Assembly: GCA_014727915.1 (NCBI GenBank)
Contig: WJMO01000005.1
Location: forward strand, 248,001-312,000
Direction of reading: 5' to 3'
Source: Candidatus Altarchaeales archaeon
Lineage (GTDB): Archaea; Altiarchaeota; Altiarchaeia; IMC4; SCGC-AAA252-I15
DNA length: 64,000 nucleotides
A model generated the notes under the pieces. It was not told where the DNA came from and searched no databases. It was given only the letters and a program-made list of their open reading frames with translations. Each line of letters opens with the position of its first letter. Within the stretch, counting starts at the first letter, position 1. The position numbers were made by a program, and so were the translations under genes. Shown here one piece after another: positions 8,329 to 16,218 of this stretch.

Positions 8329-9024
8329 CTAGCTGAATGCGACGTGTAACTGGTCCAACTCCCGGGCGAGCATCCTCAACTCAGCAGTCACCTCACTTGG
8401 CAGGTCGTACATGAGCAGATTGCCTATCCTGCTCTTGATCCTATGGTGCAAGTTGCTAGTGTCCCCGCCGTTGCCCTCGTAGTGGACTGGCGGCTGTTCC
8501 CTCTTCCCGTTGCCCTCCACCCTGGATTCGATCCAATTTAGGCTCCTCTCGATGCTGGCCTTCTTCCGGTCGGGCAGGTTGTCTGCTATGCCCTTCACCC
8601 AGTTGCCTCCCGAAGACTTCTTCTGCGTGGGCTTATCCCGGTTCTCCATGTCGCTGATGAGCCGGTTGAAAAAACCGTTACCCCCCGAACTCCCATTGCC
8701 CCCCGACGAAGATGACTTGCTGAACAGGTTCATCGTGCTCTGAGTCCGCCCGTTGGCAGATTCGCTCTGCTTCCTGACATGCCTGACTCTCCTGGGCTCC
8801 TCGGCGGGCATGGCCATCCGGAGCTCGTCCGAGAACTGCTTCTCCCTCGCATACTCCCGGTCCATCTGCTTGCTGGATAAAACGACGGTCTCGTTCTCAT
8901 AGTGTATGCCTCGCTTGTCACCGTAGACCTGCCTGCAAGCCAACTCGTTAGAAACCTTCTCCATAACCCCCTTACTCCAGGGGCCAGACCTTGTCCTTGT
9001 GCTGGTACAGCCGTTTATCCTCAT
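8329..9024 (-). CDS. hypothetical protein with Ser/Gly-rich linker
   Basis: A 231-residue, charged, soluble protein that I do not recognise. The middle has a Ser/Gly/Asn-rich linker (about residues 100-118), and the C-terminal ~45 residues look helical. A GGTGA ribosome-binding site six bases before the ATG at 9024 supports this start over the internal Met21. A TATA-like ATAATTAAC (about 9065-9073) lies upstream, and an ATGC-N6-GCAT palindrome overlaps its upstream side, hinting at shared control with the homocysteine operon. The gene converges on the HTH-CBS gene with a 9-bp gap. Confidence 0.65.
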   Translation of the reverse strand: MRINGCTSTRTRSGPWSKGVMEKVSNELACRQVYGDKRGIHYENETVVLSSKQMDREYAREKQFSDELRMAMPAEEPRRVRHVRKQSESANGRTQSTMNLFSKSSSSGGNGSSGGNGFFNRLISDMENRDKPTQKKSSGGNWVKGIADNLPDRKKASIERSLNWIESRVEGNGKREQPPVHYEGNGGDTSNLHHRIKSRIGNLLMYDLPSEVTAELRMLARELDQLHVAFS

Positions 9025-9070
9025 GGAAAGTCACCAAACAGATTTGCTGCCAGCCAACCAAGTAGTTAAT

Positions 9071-9086
9071 TATGCAAACCTGCATT
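9071..9086. promoter_or_regulatory. fourth ATGC/GCAT palindrome (N6 form), candidate operator
   Basis: TATGCAAACCTGCATT has the ATGC-N6-GCAT arms found at 7591 and 7699. It lies between the divergent 231-aa gene and the aconitase gene, close to the former's TATA box and about 155 bases before the latter's start. Confidence 0.45.
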
Positions 9087-9242
9087 AAAAAACCTTTCGG
9101 TTATTCTCACTGGTTTCTTTGTAGAAATATTGGGCTTTTCGGCTTTTTCCGGATTTTCCTGCGGTATCCTCCTTTTCCGGCCTTCTGTGTTTTCCATGGT
9201 CTTTTTTAATGGGGCTGCCACTATTAATGTGACTGTAGGAAC

Positions 9243-11141
9243 ATGGCTTCGGTCGCTGAGAAGATACTGTCCACACATGTTGTGGGAGAGGAGGACGGCG
9301 AGATAGCAGTCCGAATAGACCAGACTCTCACCCAGGACGCGACGGGGACGATGGCCTTCCTCCAGTTCGAAGCCCTTGACCTCCCAAAGGTCAGGACCGA
9401 GCTGAGCGTCTCCTACGTAGACCATAACACTTTGCAGACGGAGACGTTGAACGCCGACGACCACCGGTACCTGCAGACTGCAGCCTCGAAGTATGGGGTG
9501 CTGTTCAGCAGGCCCGGCAACGGCATATGCCACCAGGTCCACCTGGAACGCTTCGCGAAACCCGGCAGGACACTCCTGGGATCGGACAGCCACACACCCA
9601 CCTCCGGGGGCATGGGAATGCTGGCGGTCGGCGCGGGAGGTCTGGACGTGGCACTGGCTATGGCAGGCCACCCCTTCTGGATGAAAAAGCCGAAGATAGT
9701 CGGCGTCGAACTCACAGGAGAACTCAAACCCTGGGTGTCAGCCAAAGATGTCATACTCGAGATACTACGTCGTAAGGGGGTAAAAGGAGGAGTCGGAAAG
9801 ATATTAGAATACCATGGTGAAGGTGTAGAAACGCTATCCGTCCCTGATCGGGCGACAATATCCAACATGGGAGCCGAGATGGGAGCCACAACCTCGTTGT
9901 TCCCCAGCGACAAGGTGACAAAGTCCTTCCTCGCATCCCAGGACAGGGAATCCGACTGGGCCGAGCTCAAAGCCGACGGCGAAAGCGGATACGATGAGAA
10001 ACTCCACCTGGACCTTTCCTCCGTCGAGCCAATGGTCGCCAAACCCCACAGCCCAGATAACGTCTTCAAAGTCTCCGACGAAGCCGGACTGAAGGTTGAC
10101 CAAGTATGCATCGGCTCATGCACCAACAGCAGCCTGAAAGACCTGATGATGGCCGCCCAGCTGCTCGATGGCAGGACGGTTCACCCTGACGTGAGCCTCA
10201 CAATATCGCCTGGTTCGAAGCAGGTTTTGAAGATGCTGTCAGAGAGCGGGCACCTGACCAAGCTGATAGACTCGGGGGCGAGGATACTCGAATGCGCATG
10301 CGGCCCATGCATAGGGATGGGGCAGAGCCCCAAGTTCAAGAGCGTGTCGGTGAGGACGTTCAACCGCAACTTCCAGGGAAGGAGCGGAACCGAGGACGCA
10401 GGCATATACCTTACCGGTGTTGAGGCGGCAGTCGCAGCCGCCATAAAAGGAGAGCTCACAGACCCCCTGGAACTAGGCGAATACCCCGACATAAAACTGC
10501 CCGGCATGTTCTCGGTCGATGACTCGATGATAATCCGGCCCACAGGCGGGGAGATCATTCGCGGGAACAACATAAAACCCCTATGCCTCAACCGCCCATT
10601 GTCCGACAAGATAAAGGGCGACGTTCTCATCAAGGTCGGCGACAACATATCCACAGACCACATACTCCCTGCAGGCTCCAAATGCCTCCCCCTCCGGAGC
10701 AACATACCCGCCATAAGCGAGTACGTCTTCCACAGCATAGACAAGAAATTCCCCAAGCGCGCCAAGAAAAAGAAGGGCGGATTCATCGTTGCGGGCAGCA
10801 ACTACGGCCAGGGCAGCTCACGAGAGCACGCCGCACTGGCCCCAATGTACCTCGGGGTCAAGGCCGTGCTAGCCAAGTCATTCGCCCGCATACACCGGTC
10901 CAACCTGATAAACTTCGGCATACTGCCCCTGGAGTTCAACGACCCCAGCGACTACGACGACCTCGAAAGGGGAGACGAGATCGCCATAAAGGGCCTGAGG
11001 GAGTGCCTCGCCAGGGGCGACGGAGAGCTGAAGGTCAAAGCCGACGACGAGAAGATAAAAGTCACATCAGACCTTACCCGCAGGCAGAGGGAGATAATAC
11101 TCGCCGGCGGACTGCTGAACTACGCGAGGGAAAATGCATAA
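9243..11141 (+). CDS. acn: aconitate hydratase, single-chain ~640-aa (Aquifex) type
   Basis: A 632-residue aconitase interconverting citrate and isocitrate through a [4Fe-4S] cluster. Cluster cysteines are visible in CIGSCTNSS (near residue 290) and CACGPCIGMG (near 350). The SDSHTPTSGG motif is near residue 113, and the swivelling C-terminal domain has GSNYGQGSSREHAA near 517. The length and domain order fit the short single-chain aconitase rather than the split LeuC/LeuD isopropylmalate isomerase. It overlaps the downstream isocitrate dehydrogenase gene by 8 bp, which supports citrate rather than homocitrate as the substrate. The intergenic stretch upstream (9025-9242) holds TATA-like TTTTTTAATGG near 9200 and the palindrome at 9071. 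Confidence 0.92.
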   Translation: MASVAEKILSTHVVGEEDGEIAVRIDQTLTQDATGTMAFLQFEALDLPKVRTELSVSYVDHNTLQTETLNADDHRYLQTAASKYGVLFSRPGNGICHQVHLERFAKPGRTLLGSDSHTPTSGGMGMLAVGAGGLDVALAMAGHPFWMKKPKIVGVELTGELKPWVSAKDVILEILRRKGVKGGVGKILEYHGEGVETLSVPDRATISNMGAEMGATTSLFPSDKVTKSFLASQDRESDWAELKADGESGYDEKLHLDLSSVEPMVAKPHSPDNVFKVSDEAGLKVDQVCIGSCTNSSLKDLMMAAQLLDGRTVHPDVSLTISPGSKQVLKMLSESGHLTKLIDSGARILECACGPCIGMGQSPKFKSVSVRTFNRNFQGRSGTEDAGIYLTGVEAAVAAAIKGELTDPLELGEYPDIKLPGMFSVDDSMIIRPTGGEIIRGNNIKPLCLNRPLSDKIKGDVLIKVGDNISTDHILPAGSKCLPLRSNIPAISEYVFHSIDKKFPKRAKKKKGGFIVAGSNYGQGSSREHAALAPMYLGVKAVLAKSFARIHRSNLINFGILPLEFNDPSDYDDLERGDEIAIKGLRECLARGDGELKVKADDEKIKVTSDLTRRQREIILAGGLLNYARENA

Positions 11142-12189
11142 CATAACTTTGATAACAGGTGACGGTATCGGCCCGGAGGTCGCTGAGGCGGCCCGAAAGT
11201 GCGTAGACGCGACAGGAGTGCAGGTGGACTGGGACGTTCAACCCGCAGGATTGGAAGTACACGAGAAATCCGGCGATCCCTTGCCGAATTCGGTCTTCGA
11301 TTCCATACGCAAGAACAGGACTGCATTGAAGGCCCCCACGACAACACCTTTGGGTTCAGGATACCGCAGCGTCAACGTCAGGTTGCGGCATGAGCTTGAC
11401 CTATATGTGAACATGCGCCCCGCCAGGACACTGCCCGGCACATCAGGCGTAGAAGGTGTGGACTTGGTGGTGTTCAGGGAGAACTCTGAAGGTGCATACA
11501 CTGGAGTCGAGTTCAGCCGAGGCGAGGAAGAAACCAGGGACTTCATAGGCTACGTGAGCGAACACAAGGGCTTCAAGTTCAAGGACGACTCGGCGTTCTC
11601 CATAAAGTCCATCTCATACTCCGGGTCCAAGCGGATAATCGAAAGGGCATTCGAATACGCGGTAAAGTCCGGCAGGCATAAGGTCACATCCTCCACCAAG
11701 TCCAATGTTATGAAGGCCACTGACGGCCTGTTCCTGAAGGTCGCGGGAGAGATCGCGAGAAGATATGAAATCGAACATGAGCACATCCTCGCAGACGCAC
11801 TCTGCATGCTACTGGTGATGAAACCCAGGGAATTCGACGTCCTCGTCATGCCCAACCTCTACGGCGACATAGTATCGGAGATAGCCGCAGGGTTGACCGG
11901 GGGCATCGGCCTCGCGCCCGGAGCCAACATAGGAGACGAGTACGCAGTCTTCGAGGCCATACACGGGTCAGCCCCGGACATCGCAGGCAGGGGAATAGCC
12001 AACCCCACAGCGTTGATACTCTCCGCCTGCTTGATGCTCGACCACCTCGGAGAACACAAGGCCGCGTCAGACCTGAGAAAAGCCGTTGAAGATGTCATAG
12101 AAGAGGGAAGGCACGTAACCCCGGACTTGAAACCTAAATCGAAGACCACAACAGACCAGATGGCAAACGCCATAATCGAAAGAATATGA
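11134..12189 (+). CDS. icd: isocitrate dehydrogenase (NAD-dependent type)
   Basis: A 351-residue member of the isocitrate/isopropylmalate dehydrogenase family, oxidatively decarboxylating isocitrate to 2-oxoglutarate. The nucleotide/metal core shows ENSEGAYTGVE (about residue 115), KSNVMKATDGLF, and NLYGDIVSEIAAGLTGGIGLAPGANIG near 239. The DGLF motif after SNVMK is typical of NAD-type isocitrate dehydrogenase, and the overlapping aconitase gene supports that substrate. Isopropylmalate or homoisocitrate dehydrogenase remains a lesser possibility. The product would feed glutamate and the proline genes downstream. Confidence 0.88.
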   Translation: MHNITLITGDGIGPEVAEAARKCVDATGVQVDWDVQPAGLEVHEKSGDPLPNSVFDSIRKNRTALKAPTTTPLGSGYRSVNVRLRHELDLYVNMRPARTLPGTSGVEGVDLVVFRENSEGAYTGVEFSRGEEETRDFIGYVSEHKGFKFKDDSAFSIKSISYSGSKRIIERAFEYAVKSGRHKVTSSTKSNVMKATDGLFLKVAGEIARRYEIEHEHILADALCMLLVMKPREFDVLVMPNLYGDIVSEIAAGLTGGIGLAPGANIGDEYAVFEAIHGSAPDIAGRGIANPTALILSACLMLDHLGEHKAASDLRKAVEDVIEEGRHVTPDLKPKSKTTTDQMANAIIERI

Positions 12190-12192
12190 AAC

Positions 12193-12396
12193 ATGCCGAC
12201 TTTTAAGGGCTTCGGTGAATACTATACCATGGGCGACTACGACGGAGAAATCTACCGGAGCATGAACGACATCTACGGGGAAGTGAACAACATGCGGATG
12301 ACCATACAAACGTTGAACGAGACCATGAAGGAAGTCGCAATGGAGATAAAAGCCCTCCGAGACGACCTGAAACAGCAGAGGAACAGCCCCATCTAG
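12193..12396 (+). CDS. small coiled-coil protein
   Basis: A 67-residue protein starting 3 bp after the isocitrate dehydrogenase stop and so probably cotranscribed. Residues 25-62 have a heptad-like spacing of Met/Ile/Leu with charged flanks (NNMRMTIQTLNETMKEVAM), suggesting a helical bundle or coiled coil. Met13 is an alternative start. Its stop shares the bases CTAG with the stop of the convergent 55-aa gene. Function unknown. Confidence 0.6.
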   Translation: MPTFKGFGEYYTMGDYDGEIYRSMNDIYGEVNNMRMTIQTLNETMKEVAMEIKALRDDLKQQRNSPI

Positions 12397-12560
12397 GCAC
12401 TTTCCCCGTGGCGTTTTTTTATCTCAGCCAATTCCCCCTTAGACGGCAGATCAGCCCCAAGGTATTCTATCACCTCCTGCCTCACATCATTGCCTTCCCT
12501 GACGCTCCTTACCAGATAATAGTACTCTCTACCCTTGACCCTCTTCTTCCGGACAAACAT
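12393..12560 (-). CDS. 55-aa protein resembling transposase N-terminal (YLG) domain
   Basis: Not in the ORF track because it is only 55 residues. It reads MFVRKKRVKGREYYYLVRSV onward and ends its conserved part with RQEVIEYLG. This pattern is the N-terminal module of IS4/IS1634-type transposases but also occurs as stand-alone short archaeal proteins; there is no catalytic domain here. The start lies 9 bp after the proC stop, so it is probably cotranscribed with proC, and its TAG overlaps the opposite gene's TAG as CTAG. Lys/Arg-rich; nucleic-acid binding is plausible but not shown. Confidence 0.7.
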   Translation of the reverse strand: MFVRKKRVKGREYYYLVRSVREGNDVRQEVIEYLGADLPSKGELAEIKKRHGESA

Positions 12561-12569
12561 GCTAAAAAC

Positions 12570-13355
12570 CTACTTGCCGAGCTTTTTTGACTTTAGCGTG
12601 GCTGCGTGAACCGCGTCCACTAGGGATTTCCCGACTTTGAGCGCTTCCAGCTTCTTCAAACCCTCCTCTGTCGTTCCCCCAGGGCTCTTGACCTCGTCTA
12701 TCAGCTCTTCAGGCGACTTCTTCGTGGTTATGACCATGTCGACAGAGCCCCTAATGGTCTGCAAAACAAGATTGTGGGATGTCTTCTCGTCCAAACCCTC
12801 CTTGACCCCCGCTTCAGTAAGCGCTCTTATTATGTAGTAAACGTATGCGGGGCCTGAACCGCTCAAACCCGTTACTGCGTCCATGTGCTTCTCCTCCACC
12901 TTGAATGCGATGCCTATGGAATTCAACAGGCTGCCCACGAGCACAGAATCCTCCTCCCCAGCCCTCTTACCCAGGCAGTATGCAGCCGCCAGCTCATATA
13001 TGACGGCGGGAGTGTTGGGCATAACCCTAATCACCCGGGCTTCCTTCAGCCGCTTCTCTATAGCCTTTGTCTTTACGCCCGCGGCTATCGATACTATGAG
13101 CCGGCTGCCCGCAATGTCCTCTATCTCATCCAAAACGTCCTCCATGTCCTTCGGCTTGACGCAGAGGAAGACGACATCGGATTCCTGCACCACTTCAAAC
13201 GCGCTGTACTTGGAAGCGACCCCCGCCTTCTCCAGAGCGTCCGGGTCCTTGTCGTATGCTAGAACGTTCGACGGTTCGATAAGCCCCCTGCTGATGAAAC
13301 CCTTCAAAAGGGCTGATCCCATCCTCCCTACCCCCACGAAACCGAACCGTGTCAT
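12570..13355 (-). CDS. proC: pyrroline-5-carboxylate reductase
   Basis: Reduces 1-pyrroline-5-carboxylate to proline with NAD(P)H, the last step of proline synthesis. The Rossmann motif GFVGVGRMGSALLKG is at the N-terminus, RVMPNTPAVI lies mid-protein, and the C-terminal dimer domain has the signature DAVTGLSGSGPAYVYYI and KSPGGTTEEGL. I start it at ATG 13355 (261 aa): the track's 18 extra residues precede the usual family start and are hydrophobic translation of the promoter region. It is separated from proA by one divergently oriented secreted-protein gene; no glutamate 5-kinase gene (proB) is seen in the window. Confidence 0.95.
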   Translation of the reverse strand: MTRFGFVGVGRMGSALLKGFISRGLIEPSNVLAYDKDPDALEKAGVASKYSAFEVVQESDVVFLCVKPKDMEDVLDEIEDIAGSRLIVSIAAGVKTKAIEKRLKEARVIRVMPNTPAVIYELAAAYCLGKRAGEEDSVLVGSLLNSIGIAFKVEEKHMDAVTGLSGSGPAYVYYIIRALTEAGVKEGLDEKTSHNLVLQTIRGSVDMVITTKKSPEELIDEVKSPGGTTEEGLKKLEALKVGKSLVDAVHAATLKSKKLGK

Positions 13356-13425
13356 GATGTACACCCATGGGATTATGGAATAAAAAAACAGTTGTTCACC
13401 CCTGTTCACTTACGTCCATAGGAAA

Positions 13426-13470
13426 CCTTATATGGGGTTCATGTGTGGTATCCTGTGAGGTGATATTGCA
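13426..13470 (+). promoter_or_regulatory. promoter and ribosome-binding site of secreted-protein gene
   Basis: A purine-rich BRE-like GGAAA precedes CCTTATATGG (TATA, 13426-13435). A strong GAGGTGAT ribosome-binding site sits at 13457-13464, six bases before the ATG, so this gene has a short leader rather than a leaderless mRNA. Confidence 0.6.
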
Positions 13471-14727
13471 ATGAAAAAAACAACGACACTTTTCGTATTG
13501 GCTTTGCTGGCCACCACCGCGTGGGCGGCAAACGACCTGGCCGCGTCCACTGGCAGGCCAGCATTCGCTTCGGCGAAGGCCGTGGCAGAACCTGACATAG
13601 CCCTGTATAGGCCATATGACCAGGTGAAAGTGAAAATAGACCCTAGTAGAAAATATGTGAAAAACGGAGAAACCGCAGTGTACTATATCACACTGGCTGA
13701 CAACCACCCAAGACCAATATGTGCCTTGGAGGAAGAATATGATGTATCATGTCCAGTTCCACTGCACACATATAAAATATACGTAAATGGTCTTCCATTC
13801 GAAATTGAATACCCCGAGGAGGTAGAGGTGCCGGCGGGAGATGCCAGGGAGTTCAAACTGGTCGTGGACACCGGAGCACCAGTAGTAGAGGCTGAGATTG
13901 CTCTTGAGTCCGTTGAAGCCCATGTGGCAGATGACGGCGAGACGGTATCCGGCTCCGTTGGAGCTTCGAACCCAACACAGAAGATACTGGTCGGGAAACC
14001 CTATTATTTCAGGGTTTCAGCAAAATCCGATGACGCCTACGGGGCGGGCAAGGCAGTCCTTTACGTGGGAAGGAACATAATACCCCCCACACCAGGCGAT
14101 GAAGTGGATGTGAAGCTATACAAAGGATGGAACATAGTAAGCCTGCCTGGCATAGGCAAGGTAGTGAAGGCTCCGACACCAGAACCCTACGTTGATGGTT
14201 CAGTGCCTGAATCATACGAATATGACTACTCAGACGCTGAGGTCTCAGTGGAAGATGTGGAGTCACTGCCTGAACGACACCCTAGGATGTACTTCTTCAT
14301 CTACTTGAAGGACGAGAACAGGTATGCCACGTTCGCCGAAGCTGTAAGGCTCATGGGTAGATTGGAGTTCCGCAGGTACCTGCAGCACAACGCCTTCTGG
14401 GTGTACACGCCATCGGACGAGGTGCTTTCCTTCAGGGTGTCCCGGTTCACGAGTTACAACGGGATGCCAGTGGGGGAGGGCTGGAACTTCATACCCGTAA
14501 CCAGGGACATGAACGGTGTGTCATTGGATGATGTCAGCGGCACCTGCGACTTCCAGAGGCTGTACATGTGGGACAAGCAAGACCAGCAATGGTACAAGAT
14601 CGATGGAAGCCATGTTTTCAGCAGCAGGGAGCTATACACGGGTATAGTCGCAAGCGCCGAGGAGGACTGCAAGCTCGGCAAAAAATACGCGGAACCGGAC
14701 ATTGAGCCTCCGTCACTCCCAGACTAA
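13471..14727 (+). CDS. secreted protein with GWN-type repeat domain
   Basis: A 418-residue protein with a clean signal peptide (MKKTTTLFVLALLATTAWAA). Residues ~35-190 look like beta-sandwich material (extracellular Ig-like strands, proline and acidic residues). The C-terminal half has two modules opening with KGWNIVSLP (about residue 215) and EGWNFIPVT (about 335), a pattern found in archaeal and bacterial surface proteins. Two cysteines (in GTCDF and EDCKL) flank the second module and could form a disulfide. There is no C-terminal anchor, so it is probably released or held by partners. Function unknown. Confidence 0.75.
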   Translation: MKKTTTLFVLALLATTAWAANDLAASTGRPAFASAKAVAEPDIALYRPYDQVKVKIDPSRKYVKNGETAVYYITLADNHPRPICALEEEYDVSCPVPLHTYKIYVNGLPFEIEYPEEVEVPAGDAREFKLVVDTGAPVVEAEIALESVEAHVADDGETVSGSVGASNPTQKILVGKPYYFRVSAKSDDAYGAGKAVLYVGRNIIPPTPGDEVDVKLYKGWNIVSLPGIGKVVKAPTPEPYVDGSVPESYEYDYSDAEVSVEDVESLPERHPRMYFFIYLKDENRYATFAEAVRLMGRLEFRRYLQHNAFWVYTPSDEVLSFRVSRFTSYNGMPVGEGWNFIPVTRDMNGVSLDDVSGTCDFQRLYMWDKQDQQWYKIDGSHVFSSRELYTGIVASAEEDCKLGKKYAEPDIEPPSLPD

Positions 14728-14746
14728 GCCAACAACCACCCACAGG

Positions 14747-14771
14747 GCCCCGCTTCCGATGGGGGCGGGGC
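14747..14771. terminator. GC-rich inverted repeat between convergent genes
   Basis: GCCCCGC and GCGGGGC arms separated by 11 bases lie in the 51-bp gap between the secreted-protein gene and proA, which converge. No T-tract follows, so a role in termination is only suggested by position. Confidence 0.35.
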
Positions 14772-14778
14772 TCAACAC

Positions 14779-16068
14779 TCACTCCCACCTCTTCTTCAGC
14801 TTCCGGTGGGTGAACTTCTTCTTACGGTAGTCTTCGACGATGTGTCCGTCGCCTTTCAGGATCCACTTGTGTATCACGAGGCCTTCCATCCCGACTGGTC
14901 CGCGGGCGTGTATCTTGTTTGTGCTGATTCCGATCTCCGCTCCCAGGCCGTACCTGTACCCGTCGCTGAACCTGGTAGACGCGTTCCACATCACAGACGA
15001 GCTGTCAACCGAGTCTATGAATTTCCTGGCTGTATACTCGTCCTCTGTGACGATGGCGTCCGTATGTGCCGACCCGTACCTGTTGATGTTCTCTATCGCT
15101 TCATCAACTCCATTTACCGTCCGAACGTTCACTACGAGGTCGTTGTATTCTGTGCTCCAGTCTATGTCGCAGGCTTTCTGAATGTCTCCGAGCACCTTGC
15201 AGGCCTTCTCATCGCCTTTGGCGGTCACGCCTGCCTTACGATACTCCTCCCATATCCTGGGTAGGAACTCTCCGACGATTCTTTCGTCCACTAGCAGGGT
15301 CTCCATAGCATTGCAGACTGCGGGATACTGGCATTTGGCATCGTAGGCGATCCTCAACGCCTTTTCCATGTCCGCCTCCCCGTCGACGTACACGTGGCAC
15401 ACACCGCTTGCATGGCCGAGGACTGGTATCCTCGTGTTCTCCTTTATGTACTTTACGAACTCGTTGCTTCCCCGGGGGACCAGAAGGCTTATGTACTCGT
15501 CCAGCTCCAGCATCTCCGTTACTTCCTCCCTGCTCTCCACCAGTTGTATCCAACCCTCCGGCATCCCAGACTCCTCTGTTGCCGCCTTCATCAGCCCGTA
15601 CAGCATCCTGTTGGTGTGCCGTGCCTCGCTCCCGCCTTTCATCATGACCGCGTTTCCGCTCTTCAGGCAGAGAGCGCCGACGTCCACCACAACGTTCGGC
15701 CTTGATTCGAATATGGCCCCTATGACCCCGATGGGAACCGTGATCTTGTATAGTTCAAGGTCTATGTCCAGTTCGATGGCGTATGTGGTCTCCCCCACGG
15801 GATCCTTCAGCTTCACCACGCTCTTCACACCCTCCACCATTGCTTCGACCTTCTCCTCGTTCAACTGCAGCCTCTTGTAGAGCGCCTCTCCGATCTCGTC
15901 CTTGGATTCCTCGCAGTCCCTGGCGTTTGCCTCCAGAATCTCCCCCTTACGGTCCCACAGGACCTTGGCCAAAGCCAACAGTGCCCTGTCCTTCTCGTCT
16001 GCTGACGTCTTGGCCAGTTCGAGGGATGCCCCCCTTGCCTGCCGCGCCTTTTCGATCGTGGTTGCCAT
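14779..16068 (-). CDS. proA: glutamate-5-semialdehyde dehydrogenase (gamma-glutamyl phosphate reductase)
   Basis: Reduces gamma-glutamyl phosphate to glutamate semialdehyde with NADPH, the second step of proline synthesis. The catalytic cysteine is in the family motif PAVCNAMETLLV. Other signatures are GVIGAIFESRPNV and the C-terminal GLGAEIGISTNKIHARGPVG. I start at ATG 16068 (429 aa), which matches the family; the track's longer start adds 19 residues of hydrophobic upstream translation. The final stretch (KKKFTHRKLKKRWE) is a basic tail. The gene stands alone on the minus strand with AT-rich DNA upstream (16085-16160). Confidence 0.96.
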   Translation of the reverse strand: MATTIEKARQARGASLELAKTSADEKDRALLALAKVLWDRKGEILEANARDCEESKDEIGEALYKRLQLNEEKVEAMVEGVKSVVKLKDPVGETTYAIELDIDLELYKITVPIGVIGAIFESRPNVVVDVGALCLKSGNAVMMKGGSEARHTNRMLYGLMKAATEESGMPEGWIQLVESREEVTEMLELDEYISLLVPRGSNEFVKYIKENTRIPVLGHASGVCHVYVDGEADMEKALRIAYDAKCQYPAVCNAMETLLVDERIVGEFLPRIWEEYRKAGVTAKGDEKACKVLGDIQKACDIDWSTEYNDLVVNVRTVNGVDEAIENINRYGSAHTDAIVTEDEYTARKFIDSVDSSSVMWNASTRFSDGYRYGLGAEIGISTNKIHARGPVGMEGLVIHKWILKGDGHIVEDYRKKKFTHRKLKKRWE

Positions 16069-16218
16069 CTCAGGAAAGAATATGGAGAGCCCAAGATAAA
16101 AAACCCACGAATCACAAATAATCAATAAAAAAACACAAATAATTTCAAGTTTTTTAGATATTGTTTTGGTTTGTTACCCTGCGGGCCGGATATTAACTTC
16201 CGCATCCTAGTTCTTTTC

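Noticed and set aside
9243-12189. leucine or lysine (homoaconitase/homoisocitrate) pathway genes
   Set aside because: The aconitase is single-chain with TCA-type motifs and the dehydrogenase carries the NAD-isocitrate type SNVMKATDGLF motif; no leuA or homocitrate synthase is adjacent.
12408-12590. 60-aa plus-strand ORF after the coiled-coil gene
   Set aside because: It is antisense to the 55-aa YLG-type gene, which has recognisable protein sequence and better operon fit.
14747-14771. rho-independent terminator with high confidence
   Set aside because: The hairpin is real, but there is no T-tract, and archaeal termination relies on T-runs; kept only as a low-confidence terminator.
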